Part shown: piece by piece, positions 27,581-35,630 of the stretch | How positions within the stretch are numbered: position 1 is the first letter of the stretch | How the letters are laid out: the number at the start of each line of letters is the position of its first letter | Source of the DNA: Massilia sp. Leaf139 | GTDB taxonomy: Bacteria > Pseudomonadota > Gammaproteobacteria > Burkholderiales > Burkholderiaceae_D | Assembly (NCBI RefSeq): GCF_001424165.1 | Contig: NZ_LMOJ01000012.1 | Location: 186,863-250,862 of the forward strand | DNA: 64,000 nucleotides | Reading direction: 5' to 3' | Translations under genes and position numbers: made by a program | Notes under the pieces: generated by a model | Seen by the model: the letters and a program-made list of their open reading frames with translations, nothing else | The model's database searches: none | What the model was told of the DNA's origin: nothing

Positions 27581-29916
27581 CACGCGCGGGAAGCAGCTGC
27601 TTCGACGAAAGCGATGGCGTCGAGGATTTCCTCGCTCGTCGCCGGCGCGTTCAGCGGCGGATTGACGCGGTGGCCGCCGACCGCCGAGATGGCGTCGCGG
27701 ATCGCGAAGAAGACCGAGAACGGCAGCAGCAACGGCGGCTCGCCCACGGCCTTCGAGCGGTGGATGCTGTCTTCGACGTTGCGGTTCTTAAACAGGCGCA
27801 CGCGGAAATCCTGCGGGCAGTCCGACACGCCCGGAATTTTGTAAGTCGAGGGCGCGTGCGTCATCAGCTTGCCGCCCGCGTTCCACCACAGTTCCTCGGT
27901 GGTGAGCCAGCCCATGCCCTGGATGAAGGCGCCTTCCACCTGGCCGATGTCGATCGCCGGGTTGAGCGAGTTGCCGGCATCGTAGAGCGCATCGGCGCGC
28001 AGCAGCTTCCATTCGCCCGTGAGCGTGTCGACCACGACCTCGGCCACGGCCGCGCCGTAGGCGAAGTAGGAGAAGGGCCGGCCGTTCATGGTCTTGGCGT
28101 CCCAGGACAGGCCCGGGGTCGCATAAAAACCGTCCGACCAGAGCTGCACCCGCGCCAGGTAGGCCTTCTGCACCAGGTGCGGGAACGGCACTTCCATCGC
28201 GTTGACGAACACGGTATCGGCGGCAAAGCGCACGTCGGCCGCCTCCCCGCCGTACTCCTTCGCCGCGAAGGCCGCCAGGCGCTCCTTGATCTGGCGCGCC
28301 GCATCCTGTGCGGCCTTGCCGTTCAGGTCGGCGCCGGTCGACGCCGCCGTGGCCGAGGTGTTGGCGACCTTGCTGGTGTTGGTGGCGGTGGCGCGCACAT
28401 TGTCCATGTCCACGCCCAGTTCGTGCGCGACGACCTGCATCACCTTGGTGTTGATGCCCTGCCCCATCTCGGTGCCGCCATGGTTGACCATGATGGAGCC
28501 GTCGACATACACGTGCACCAGCGCGCCGGCCTGGTTCAAGTGGGTGACGTTGAAGGCGATGCCGAATTTGACGGGCGTGAGCGCCAGGCCTTTTTTTAGC
28601 ACGGGACTGCTGGCGTTGAAGGCATCGATGGCCTCGCGCCGCGCGCGGTATTCGCTCGAGGTCTCGAGTTCGGCCACCAGCTCGTGGATGACGTTGTCGA
28701 CCACGGCCTGGCCGTAGGGTGTGACGTTGCGTTCGGTCTTGCCGTAGAAATTGATCTTGCGGATGTCGAGCGCATCGACCTGCAGGGTGCGCGCGATCTC
28801 GTCCAACACGTATTCCATCGCGATCGCGCCCTGCGGGCCGCCGAAGCCGCGGAAGGCCGTGTTCGACTGGGTATTGGTCTTGCCGCAGGCGGCGCGGATG
28901 TCGACGTCCGACAGATAATAGGCGTTGTCGTAGTGGCAGACGGCGCGCGTGGCGACCGGGCCGGACAGGTCGGCCGAGAAGCCGGCGCGCGAGACCATGT
29001 CGACTTTCGCGGCCAGTATGCGCCCCGTCTCGTCGTAGCCGACTTCGTATTCATAGTAAAAGCAGTGGCGCTTGCCGGTGACGAGCATGTCGTCGTCGCG
29101 ATCCGCGCGCAGTTTCACGGGACGGTTCAGCTTGCTTGCTGCGATGGCGGCGGCCGCCGCCCACAGGGCCGACTGCGATTCCTTGCCGCCGAAGCCGCCG
29201 CCCATGCGGCGGCACTCGACCACGATGTGGTGCGAATGCAGGCCGAGCGCGTGCGCGACCACGTGCTGCATCTCGCTCGGGTGCTGGGTCGAGCACTGCA
29301 CCAGCATGCCCTTGTCTTCGCCCGGAATCGCATAGGCGATCTGGCCTTCCAGGTAGAACTGCTCCTGGCCGCCGACAAACAGCTTGCCGGCCACCTTGTG
29401 CGGCGCATGCGCAAAGGCCGTTTCGGCGTCGCCGCGCGCCAGGCGCATCGGCGGCACGACATAGGACTTGGCGGCGTGGGCTTCCTGCGGCGTGAGGATG
29501 GCCGGCAGCTCTTCGTACGCGACCTTGGCCAGGCGCGCGGCGCGGCGCGCGTTGTCGTGCGTATCGGCGACGACGATGAAGATCGGCTGGCCGACGTATT
29601 CGACCTTGCCGTCGGCGAGAATCGGATCGTCATGGATGATCGGGCCGCAGTCGTTGGTACCGGGGATGTCTTTTACCGTCAGCACCGAGACCACCCCGCG
29701 CGCGGCGCGCACGGGCGCCAGGTCGAGCGAGAGGATGTTGGCGTGGGCCTTGCTGGATAAACCCAGCGCCGCATGCAGCGTGCCCGCTACTTCGGCGATG
29801 TCGTCGGTATAGGTGGCCTGGCCGAGCACGTGCAGCGTGGCCGACTCGTGCGGGCGGGCGCGGCCGACCGCTGCCCACGCCGCCTGCTTGATTGCTGGTG
29901 CGCCTGCGTCGTTCAT
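27580..29916 (-). CDS. xdhB: Xanthine dehydrogenase, molybdopterin-binding subunit
   Basis: 778 residues, the large subunit of the two-subunit bacterial enzyme that oxidises hypoxanthine to xanthine and xanthine to urate. Molybdenum-site motifs are GGQEQFYLEGQ, GGGFGGKES, NTAFRGFGGPQG, GGTEMGQG and, near the C-terminus, KAVGEPPLLLP with the catalytic Glu. It starts 10 bp after the xdhA stop and overlaps xdhC by one base. The gene order xdhA-xdhB-xdhC-guaD is common in betaproteobacteria. Confidence 0.96.
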   Translation of the reverse strand: MNDAGAPAIKQAAWAAVGRARPHESATLHVLGQATYTDDIAEVAGTLHAALGLSSKAHANILSLDLAPVRAARGVVSVLTVKDIPGTNDCGPIIHDDPILADGKVEYVGQPIFIVVADTHDNARRAARLAKVAYEELPAILTPQEAHAAKSYVVPPMRLARGDAETAFAHAPHKVAGKLFVGGQEQFYLEGQIAYAIPGEDKGMLVQCSTQHPSEMQHVVAHALGLHSHHIVVECRRMGGGFGGKESQSALWAAAAAIAASKLNRPVKLRADRDDDMLVTGKRHCFYYEYEVGYDETGRILAAKVDMVSRAGFSADLSGPVATRAVCHYDNAYYLSDVDIRAACGKTNTQSNTAFRGFGGPQGAIAMEYVLDEIARTLQVDALDIRKINFYGKTERNVTPYGQAVVDNVIHELVAELETSSEYRARREAIDAFNASSPVLKKGLALTPVKFGIAFNVTHLNQAGALVHVYVDGSIMVNHGGTEMGQGINTKVMQVVAHELGVDMDNVRATATNTSKVANTSATAASTGADLNGKAAQDAARQIKERLAAFAAKEYGGEAADVRFAADTVFVNAMEVPFPHLVQKAYLARVQLWSDGFYATPGLSWDAKTMNGRPFSYFAYGAAVAEVVVDTLTGEWKLLRADALYDAGNSLNPAIDIGQVEGAFIQGMGWLTTEELWWNAGGKLMTHAPSTYKIPGVSDCPQDFRVRLFKNRNVEDSIHRSKAVGEPPLLLPFSVFFAIRDAISAVGGHRVNPPLNAPATSEEILDAIAFVEAAASRA

Positions 29917-29926
29917 GTGATTCTCC

Positions 29927-31393
29927 TTACGCCGTGGCTGCGAATGCGTTGACTGCGCTTGGCGGCAGCGGATTGTCCAGGCGCGTCTCGAGCCAGAAGC
30001 GGCGCAGCAGGTTCTGCGCCGTCTTCATGCGGTAGCCGCTGGAAGCGCGCATGTCGGACAAGGGCGCGTAATCCCGGGCCAGTGCGGCCATCGCCTCTTG
30101 CAGCGCGGCCTCGTTCCAGGCGCGGCCGGTGAGCACCGCTTCGGCGGCCGCCGCCCGCTTGGGCGTGGCCGCCATGCCGCCAAAGGCGATGCGCGCCTCC
30201 GTGACGATGTCGCCATCGAGCGTAAAGGCAAAAGCGGCGCAGACGGCCGAGATGTCCTGGTCGAAGCGCTTGGCCAGTTTATAGGTGCGGAAGCGGACGC
30301 CTTCGCGCGCCAGCGGCACACGCAGGGCGGCGACGAATTCGTCGGCCTGCAAATCCTTTTGCTGGTAGCCGAGATAGAAATCTTCCAGCGCCAGTTCGCG
30401 TTCGCCGTGCGCGCCGCGCAGCACCAGGCGCGCACCGAGGGCGATCAGCCAGGGCATCGAATCGCCGATGGGCGAACCATTGGCGACGTTGCCGCCCAGC
30501 GTACCGGCATTGCGGATCGGGAGCGAAGCGAAGCGCTGCCACATCTCGCCCAGTTCATCCGGATAGTGGCGGCAGACGGCCGCATAGGCATCCTGCAGCG
30601 TGACGCCGGCGCCGATCTCGAGCATGCCGCCCGCTTCGCGCACCGATTTCAGTTCAAGCACGTTGCCGATATAGAGGATGTCGTTCAGCTCGCGCATCTG
30701 TTTGGTGACCCACAGGCCGACGTCGGTCGAGCCGGCGAGGATCAGCGCCTGCGGGTTGGCCGCGCGCAGCGCCACCAGCTCGTCGAGCGTGCGCGGCGCG
30801 TGGAAATGGCGGCCTTCGAAGGTATAAGTCGTGCCGGCCCCGCGCTGCAAGGCGCGCAGCTGCTCGGCCACCGCGGCGCGGTCGAACTCGGCGCGCGGCA
30901 GTTCGACCATGCGCTGGGCCGCGTCGATGATCGGCCGGTAGCCGGTGCAGCGGCACAGGTTGCCCGAGAGGGCGTCGTCGATCTGGCAGCGCGAGGGGGT
31001 TTGCCCTTCCTGTTTCAGGTACATGCCCCACAGCGACATCGCAAAACCCGGCGTGCAGAAGCCGCATTGCGAGCCGTGGCATTCGACCAGCGCCTGCTGC
31101 ACCGGATGCAGGCGGCCATCGGGCAGCTGCAGGTCTTCCACCGTGAACAGGGCCTTGCCGTCGAGCGTGGGCGTAAACTGGATGCAGGAGTTCACGGCCT
31201 TGAGCTCCAGTTCGCCATTCTCCAGCGAGCCGAGCACCACCGTGCAGGCGCCGCAGTCGCCTTCGGCGCAGCCTTCCTTGGTGCCCGTGCAGCGCAAATC
31301 CTCCCGCAGGTGCTGCAGGATGGTTTGCGTCGGCGCCACGCTCGTCACTTCGTGGACGGCGTTGCGGAAATAAAAGCGGATGGGTTCGGCCAT
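29927..31393 (-). CDS. xdhA: Xanthine dehydrogenase, iron-sulfur and FAD subunit
   Basis: 488 residues from ATG 31393; the frame is open to 31447 but homology begins at MAEPIRFYFRN. The N-terminal ferredoxin-like domain holds the first 2Fe-2S ligands Cys42, Cys47 and Cys50 (EGCAEGDCGACTV). The second cluster domain has GSQCGFCTPGF and NLCRCTGYRPI. From about residue 190 an FAD domain follows, with LILAGSTDVGLWV and NAGTLGGNVANGSPIGDS. Electrons pass from the molybdenum centre through the clusters to FAD and NAD. First gene of the xdh operon. Confidence 0.95.
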   Translation of the reverse strand: MAEPIRFYFRNAVHEVTSVAPTQTILQHLREDLRCTGTKEGCAEGDCGACTVVLGSLENGELELKAVNSCIQFTPTLDGKALFTVEDLQLPDGRLHPVQQALVECHGSQCGFCTPGFAMSLWGMYLKQEGQTPSRCQIDDALSGNLCRCTGYRPIIDAAQRMVELPRAEFDRAAVAEQLRALQRGAGTTYTFEGRHFHAPRTLDELVALRAANPQALILAGSTDVGLWVTKQMRELNDILYIGNVLELKSVREAGGMLEIGAGVTLQDAYAAVCRHYPDELGEMWQRFASLPIRNAGTLGGNVANGSPIGDSMPWLIALGARLVLRGAHGERELALEDFYLGYQQKDLQADEFVAALRVPLAREGVRFRTYKLAKRFDQDISAVCAAFAFTLDGDIVTEARIAFGGMAATPKRAAAAEAVLTGRAWNEAALQEAMAALARDYAPLSDMRASSGYRMKTAQNLLRRFWLETRLDNPLPPSAVNAFAATA

Positions 31394-31489
31394 GCTTGTC
31401 TCGGATTGGTAGCAGCGTGCAGGATACCCTGTCCCGACCTCCTCCAACTATATTCCAAGATTGATTTTGATTATCATCCGATCAATATA

Positions 31490-32437
31490 TCAGCCAGCGC
31501 ACGGATGGGTCTTTCTCCAGTGCTCGGCGATATCAATGCGGCGCGCTATCCACACTTTTTCGTGCTGCAACACGTAGTCAAGAAAGCGGGCCAGCGCCGC
31601 GGCGCGCGCCGGGCGGCCAACGAGGCGGCAATGCAGCCCGATCGAGAGCATTTTAGGCGCGTTCAGGCCTTGCGGGTCGCCTTCCGCATACAGTACGTCG
31701 AAGGCGTCCTTCAGGTAGTCGAAGAACTGGGTGCCGGAATTAAAACCCTGCATCGCGGCAAAGCGCATGTCGTTGGTGTCGAGGGTATAGGGCACGATCA
31801 GGTGCGGGGTCTGGCGCGGCGCGCCGTCCGGGCCGGTGTGCGCGACCTTTTGCCAGAACGGCAAGTCGTCGCCATAGTAATCGGCGTCGTAGGCGAAGCC
31901 GCCGTGCTCGACCACGAGGCGGCGCGTGTTCGGCGAATCGCGCCCGGTGTACCAGCCGAGCGGCGCTTCCCCGGTCAGGTCGCGCATGATCGCCACCGCC
32001 TCCGCCATGTGCGCGCGCTCGGTGGCCTCGTCGACGTTCTGGTAGGAGATCCAGCGCAGGCCGTGGCAGGCGATCTCGTGGCCGAGTTCGCGGAAGGCGG
32101 CGACGGCGTCCGGATTGCGCTGCAGCGCCATCGCCACGCCGAACACGGTCAGCGGCAGTTTGCGCTCCTCGAACATGCGGAGCAGGCGCCACAGTCCGGC
32201 GCGCGAGCCGTACTCGTAGAGCGACTCCATGCTCATATGGCGCATGGGGAAGGCCTGCGCGCCTATGATTTCGGATAGAAAAGTCTCCGAAGCCGGATCG
32301 CCGTGCAAAGTGGAGTTTTCGCCGCCCTCTTCGTAGTTCAGCACGAACTGCAGGGCGATGCGCACCCCGCCGGGCCAGCGAGCGTGGGGTGGCGTGCGGC
32401 CGTAGCCGATCAGGTCGCGCGGGTAAGCTGAATCCAT
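31490..32437 (-). CDS. puuE: Allantoinase PuuE (polysaccharide-deacetylase type)
   Basis: 315 residues from ATG 32437 (MDSAYPRDLIGYGRTPPH, where family homology begins); ATG codons at 32473 and 32491 are possible longer starts. It hydrolyses allantoin to allantoate. Typical motifs are VLNYEEGGENSTLHGD, AFPMRHMSMESLYEYGSR, FGVAMALQRNP, GHEIACHGLRWI and GWYTGRDSPNTRRL. PuuE proteins do not use the metal site of the classical amidohydrolase allantoinase. It is divergent from hiuH and 96 bp from xdhA on the same strand. The OHCU decarboxylase often found beside it is absent here. Confidence 0.92.
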   Translation of the reverse strand: MDSAYPRDLIGYGRTPPHARWPGGVRIALQFVLNYEEGGENSTLHGDPASETFLSEIIGAQAFPMRHMSMESLYEYGSRAGLWRLLRMFEERKLPLTVFGVAMALQRNPDAVAAFRELGHEIACHGLRWISYQNVDEATERAHMAEAVAIMRDLTGEAPLGWYTGRDSPNTRRLVVEHGGFAYDADYYGDDLPFWQKVAHTGPDGAPRQTPHLIVPYTLDTNDMRFAAMQGFNSGTQFFDYLKDAFDVLYAEGDPQGLNAPKMLSIGLHCRLVGRPARAAALARFLDYVLQHEKVWIARRIDIAEHWRKTHPCAG

Positions 32438-32460
32438 GGGGAGCTCGAGGATGAGAGGTA

Positions 32461-32508
32461 TATCGGCGATCATATATTGACGGAACGGCATCGGTATATG
32501 ATCCGATA
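32461..32508. promoter_or_regulatory. Interrupted dyad between puuE and hiuH
   Basis: tatcgg-cg-atcatata (32461-32476) faces tatatgat-ccgata (32495-32508) across 18 bp, giving 14 matched positions in the 107-bp spacer between the divergent genes. TTGACG begins at 32477, inside the dyad. It looks like an operator for a dimeric or tetrameric regulator controlling both ureide-pathway genes; the regulator is not in the window. Confidence 0.5.
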
Positions 32509-32544
32509 GATATCCATTTTCATCACCTTCGTATAGGAGAAGCG

Positions 32545-32898
32545 ATGGGCAAGCTCAGTACCCATGTCCTCGATACCGCGCACGGCCGCCCGGCCGCCAA
32601 CGTCGCCATCGCCCTGTATGCCGTGGACGGCGCAGGGCGCACGCTGCTGAAAAACGCCCGCACGAATGCCGACGGCCGCTGCGACGGCCCGCTGCTCGAA
32701 GGCGAGTCCCTGCGCGCCGGCTGCTATGAACTGGTGTTCGCGGCGGGCGACTATTTCGCTGCGCAAGGCGTGGCGCTACCCGAGCCGCGCTTCATCGATC
32801 GCGTGAGCATTGCCTTCGGCGTGGCCGACCCGGCCCAGAACTACCACGTGCCGCTGGTCGTCACGCCCTGGTCGTATTCGACCTACCGCGGCAGCTGA
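32545..32898 (+). CDS. hiuH: 5-hydroxyisourate hydrolase (transthyretin-like)
   Basis: 117 residues, AGGAGAAGCG just upstream of the ATG. It hydrolyses 5-hydroxyisourate, the product of urate oxidase, to OHCU. Diagnostic motifs are LSTHVLDTAHGRPAA at the N-terminus, the active-site Arg region DGRCDGPLL, and the C-terminal tetrapeptide YRGS. There is no signal peptide, so it acts in the cytoplasm. Its presence with xdh and puuE implies that a urate oxidase and a decarboxylase are encoded elsewhere in the genome. Confidence 0.95.
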   Translation: MGKLSTHVLDTAHGRPAANVAIALYAVDGAGRTLLKNARTNADGRCDGPLLEGESLRAGCYELVFAAGDYFAAQGVALPEPRFIDRVSIAFGVADPAQNYHVPLVVTPWSYSTYRGS

Positions 32899-32979
32899 GC
32901 GCTGCACCCGCCGGCACCGGAACGGGACGCCTTTGCACTGAAAAAATTGCTATCCTGAGCACTCACGACAGGAGGGCAG

Positions 32980-33537
32980 ATGGCTTTGCACATTGTTCAT
33001 TTCATCGGGCCGATCAACCATAACTCGGCCTGCGCCGTGCGCAACCTGTGCCTGCAGGCGCTGCAGAACGGGGCGACCGAGATCGAGCTGCACATGTCGA
33101 CCGAAGGCGGCAACATGACGGCCGGCTTCGCCCTCTACTTCTTCCTGAAGTCCCTGCCGATACCGCTGACCACCTTCAATATCGGCAGCGTCGAGTCGGT
33201 CGGGGTCGTCATCTTCCTGGCGGGAACGAAACGCTATGCCTGTCCGGGTGCGCGCTTCCTGGTGCACCCGCTGCACTGGGGCTTCGGCAGCCTGGTGGCG
33301 GCCGACCATTCGCGCATTTCCGAGTGGCGCGAATGCCTCGATTTCGATGCCGAACGCTATGCGGCGATTTTCGACGAGGCCACGAAGGGCGCGCCGGAAG
33401 CGCACGACATCCGCCCTCATCTGTTCGGTAATGCCCGCATCTACACGGCCGAACAAGCGGTGTGCGCCGGGCTGATCCATGAAGCCGTGCAGGCCCGTTT
33501 GCCAGAAATGGGCGCCACTTCGCACTGGTGGAATTGA
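32980..33537 (+). CDS. ClpP/crotonase-fold serine protease-like protein
   Basis: 185 residues, AGGAGGGCAG upstream. Short ClpP-like fold: ELHMSTEGGNMTAGFALYFF (oxyanion Gly-Gly), VESVGVVIFLAG with candidate nucleophile Ser73, and ARFLVHPLHW with candidate His96, matching the ClpP order MSTPGG...SMG...MIHQP. A third catalytic residue is not obvious. It lacks the signal peptide and membrane segments of SppA or NfeD proteases, and no ClpX-like ATPase lies nearby. It is probably a stand-alone ClpP-related peptidase of unknown substrate, and forms a single-gene unit with its own terminator. Confidence 0.75.
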   Translation: MALHIVHFIGPINHNSACAVRNLCLQALQNGATEIELHMSTEGGNMTAGFALYFFLKSLPIPLTTFNIGSVESVGVVIFLAGTKRYACPGARFLVHPLHWGFGSLVAADHSRISEWRECLDFDAERYAAIFDEATKGAPEAHDIRPHLFGNARIYTAEQAVCAGLIHEAVQARLPEMGATSHWWN

Positions 33538-33610
33538 ACTTGTCTTTGATATTAGACAAACCTTACAAATAAGCTAACGATTACCGTTTCTACTGTTTCG
33601 GTAAAACAAC

Positions 33611-33656
33611 AGCGCGCCTTGCAAGGACAGTATTTGTTCCGCATGGCGCGCTTTTT
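33611..33656 (+). terminator. Terminator after the ClpP-like gene
   Basis: agcgcgcc (33611-33618) pairs with ggcgcgct (33645-33652), with a further ttgc/gcat-type partial pairing in the 26-base loop, and is followed by TTTTT. Confidence 0.7.
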
Positions 33657-33730
33657 CTTGTCATCACTTTTGCCGTGTGGATAGAATCATTTCCGTCACT
33701 TCACGCTTCAGCGTGAGTGCTTTCGAAAAA

Positions 33731-33786
33731 AAGAAGTAAATAGCAAGAAGTAAATTGCAAGAAGTAAATCTCAAGAAGTAAATCTT
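33731..33786 (+). repeat. Four tandem 14-bp repeats in front of the porin gene
   Basis: Four consecutive 14-bp units begin aagaagtaaat and differ only in the last three bases (agc, tgc, ctc, ctt). They end 30 bp before the porin ATG and lie in the most AT-rich part of the spacer. The fourth unit runs into TATAAC, a possible -10. A repeat array at this place can change length by slippage and so shift promoter or leader spacing; it could also be a row of regulator sites. Confidence 0.8.
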
Positions 33787-33816
33787 ATAACCGCAGTATC
33801 TGTTACAGGTTGTCTT

Positions 33817-35070
33817 ATGAATAAGCAGATTATCGCCGTCGCCGCACTGGCCCTGCCGCTGGCACTCTCGTCGGCCTTCGCGCAAGAAGCGCAAGGCCCA
33901 TCGGTCAAGATCAGTGGCTTCGGCACTGGCGCCCTCACCTGGACGAATACCGACCAGGCCGAGTTCGGCCGTCCGAACCAGGCCACCGGCGCCAAGAAAA
34001 ACCCACGTACCGGCGTCGACTCGAACCTCGGCCTGCAGGCTGACGTCGGCGTCAACAGCTGGCTCTCGTTCACCGCCCAGGGTCTGGTGCGCCGCGACGC
34101 CGAAGACGACTACGGTGCGGAACTGGGCTGGGCCTTCGCCAAGGCCAAGCTCAACGACCAGGCCAGCGTGCGCGTCGGCCGCATCGGCCTGCCGGCCTTC
34201 ATGATCTCGGACTACCGCAACGTCGGCTACGCCAACAACTTCCTGCGTCCGCCGGTCGAGATGTACTCGCAAGTGCCGTTCAACAGCCTCGACGGTATCG
34301 ACGCGACCTACCAGCACAGCTTCGGCGACACCAACGTCACCGGCCAGCTGGCCTTCGGCCGCGGCGAAGCCCCGATTGCCGGCGGCCTGACCGCCACGGG
34401 CAAGAAAATGATCGCCCTGAACCTGGTGGCCGAACACGGCCCGTTCACCGCCCGCTTCGGCCGCGTGGATGCCAAGATCTCGATCGACGGTTCGGCCAGC
34501 CTGGCCACCCTGCTCGGCGGCCTGCGCACCTTCGGCACCGCCCTGCGTGCTCCGCAGCTGACCACCATGGCCGACCAGCTCGAAGCCAAGGAAAAGAAAG
34601 CCTCGTTCACCTCGGTGGGCCTGGGCATGGACTGGAACGACATCATCGTCCAGACCGAGTTCGCCAAGCGCAAGACCGATACCTACGTCAACGACAGCAC
34701 CTCGTACTACGTGATGGGCGGCTACCGCATCGGCAAGGTGCTGCCATACGTCATCCAGGGCAAGGTCAAGATCGACGGCCATCCGGCCAACGTCGTCCCG
34801 GCCGTCTGCCCGGTCGCCAGCCCGACCGTCTGCGGCCAGCTGGCCGCCCTGCGCGCCGGCGCCGCCCGCCTGCCGTACACCGGTATCGGCCAGGGCGAAC
34901 AGAGCACGACCTCGATCGGCGTGCGCTGGGACTTCTACCGCTCGCTGGCATTCAAGGCGCAGATCGACCGCGTCAAGCCGGCCATCGGCAGCGGTCTGAT
35001 GCTGAACCCGACCAACGGCTTCAATAAAGATGTCACCGTCGGCGCCGTCGCCATCGACTTCGTCTTCTAA
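33817..35070 (+). CDS. Outer-membrane porin
   Basis: 417 residues with signal peptide MNKQIIAVAALALPLALSSAFA. The mature protein is a beta barrel rich in alternating polar and hydrophobic strands and ends VAIDFVF with the terminal Phe needed for barrel insertion. It begins VKISGFGTGALTW. Two Cys (AVCPV, TVCGQ) in one loop may pair. It is followed after 10 bp by a small phosphate-binding-like protein gene in what appears to be one transcript. Substrate is unknown; co-occurrence with a PstS-like partner hints at phosphate or another anion, as inference only. Confidence 0.85.
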   Translation: MNKQIIAVAALALPLALSSAFAQEAQGPSVKISGFGTGALTWTNTDQAEFGRPNQATGAKKNPRTGVDSNLGLQADVGVNSWLSFTAQGLVRRDAEDDYGAELGWAFAKAKLNDQASVRVGRIGLPAFMISDYRNVGYANNFLRPPVEMYSQVPFNSLDGIDATYQHSFGDTNVTGQLAFGRGEAPIAGGLTATGKKMIALNLVAEHGPFTARFGRVDAKISIDGSASLATLLGGLRTFGTALRAPQLTTMADQLEAKEKKASFTSVGLGMDWNDIIVQTEFAKRKTDTYVNDSTSYYVMGGYRIGKVLPYVIQGKVKIDGHPANVVPAVCPVASPTVCGQLAALRAGAARLPYTGIGQGEQSTTSIGVRWDFYRSLAFKAQIDRVKPAIGSGLMLNPTNGFNKDVTVGAVAIDFVF

Positions 35071-35080
35071 GGAACACGCC

Positions 35081-35488
35081 ATGAACAAATTTCTGAAAGC
35101 GGCCATCGCCGCAGCCGTGCTGACCGCCTCGGTGCCGGCCCTGGCCGAAGTGGTCGTGGTGGTGAACCCGAAGGCCGCCGAAGCGACCATGACGAAAGAC
35201 CAGGTCGCCCAGTTCTTCCTCGGTAAGTCGAGCAGCATGACCCCGATCGACCAGCCTGAAGACGCGCCGATCCGCGCCGAGTTCTACAAGAAGGTGACCG
35301 ACAAGGAAGCCTCGCAGGCCAAGGCCCTGTGGTCGAAGCTGGTCTTCACCGGCAAGGCCACGATGCCGAAGGAAGTCGCCAACAGCGCCGCCGTCAAGGC
35401 CGCCGTCGCCGCCAACCCGAAAGCGATCGGCTACATGGAAAAAAGCGCTGTCGACGCAAGTGTCAAGGTTGTCCATACCGCGCCGTAA
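35081..35488 (+). CDS. Small periplasmic phosphate-binding-like protein
   Basis: 135 residues from ATG 35081, with signal peptide MNKFLKAAIAAAVLTASVPALA. The open frame to 35030 overlaps the porin and is not needed. The mature part VVVVNPKAAEATMTKDQVAQ, FFLGKSS and PKAIGYMEKSAVD resembles the PBP-like (PstS-like) domain, but it is only about half the size of a full PstS. It probably binds a ligand passed by the co-transcribed porin 10 bp upstream. No ABC permease or ATPase genes accompany it. Confidence 0.8.
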   Translation: MNKFLKAAIAAAVLTASVPALAEVVVVVNPKAAEATMTKDQVAQFFLGKSSSMTPIDQPEDAPIRAEFYKKVTDKEASQAKALWSKLVFTGKATMPKEVANSAAVKAAVAANPKAIGYMEKSAVDASVKVVHTAP

Positions 35489-35521
35489 ACAAGCTTAGCC
35501 ACAGGACTTATGTCCCGAAGC

Positions 35522-35555
35522 AGCCCTGCCCGCTCTCCAGCCGGCAGGGCTTTTT
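35522..35555 (+). terminator. Terminator of the porin operon
   Basis: The 9-bp stem agccctgcc / ggcagggct with a 12-base loop is followed by TTTTT. Confidence 0.88.
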
Positions 35556-35630
35556 AGCTGAAGAGGTAGGCAGCACCGGTCACCATTGTCAACAGCGCAT
35601 CGTCAGCAGCGAGTCGAGAGAGATACGAAC

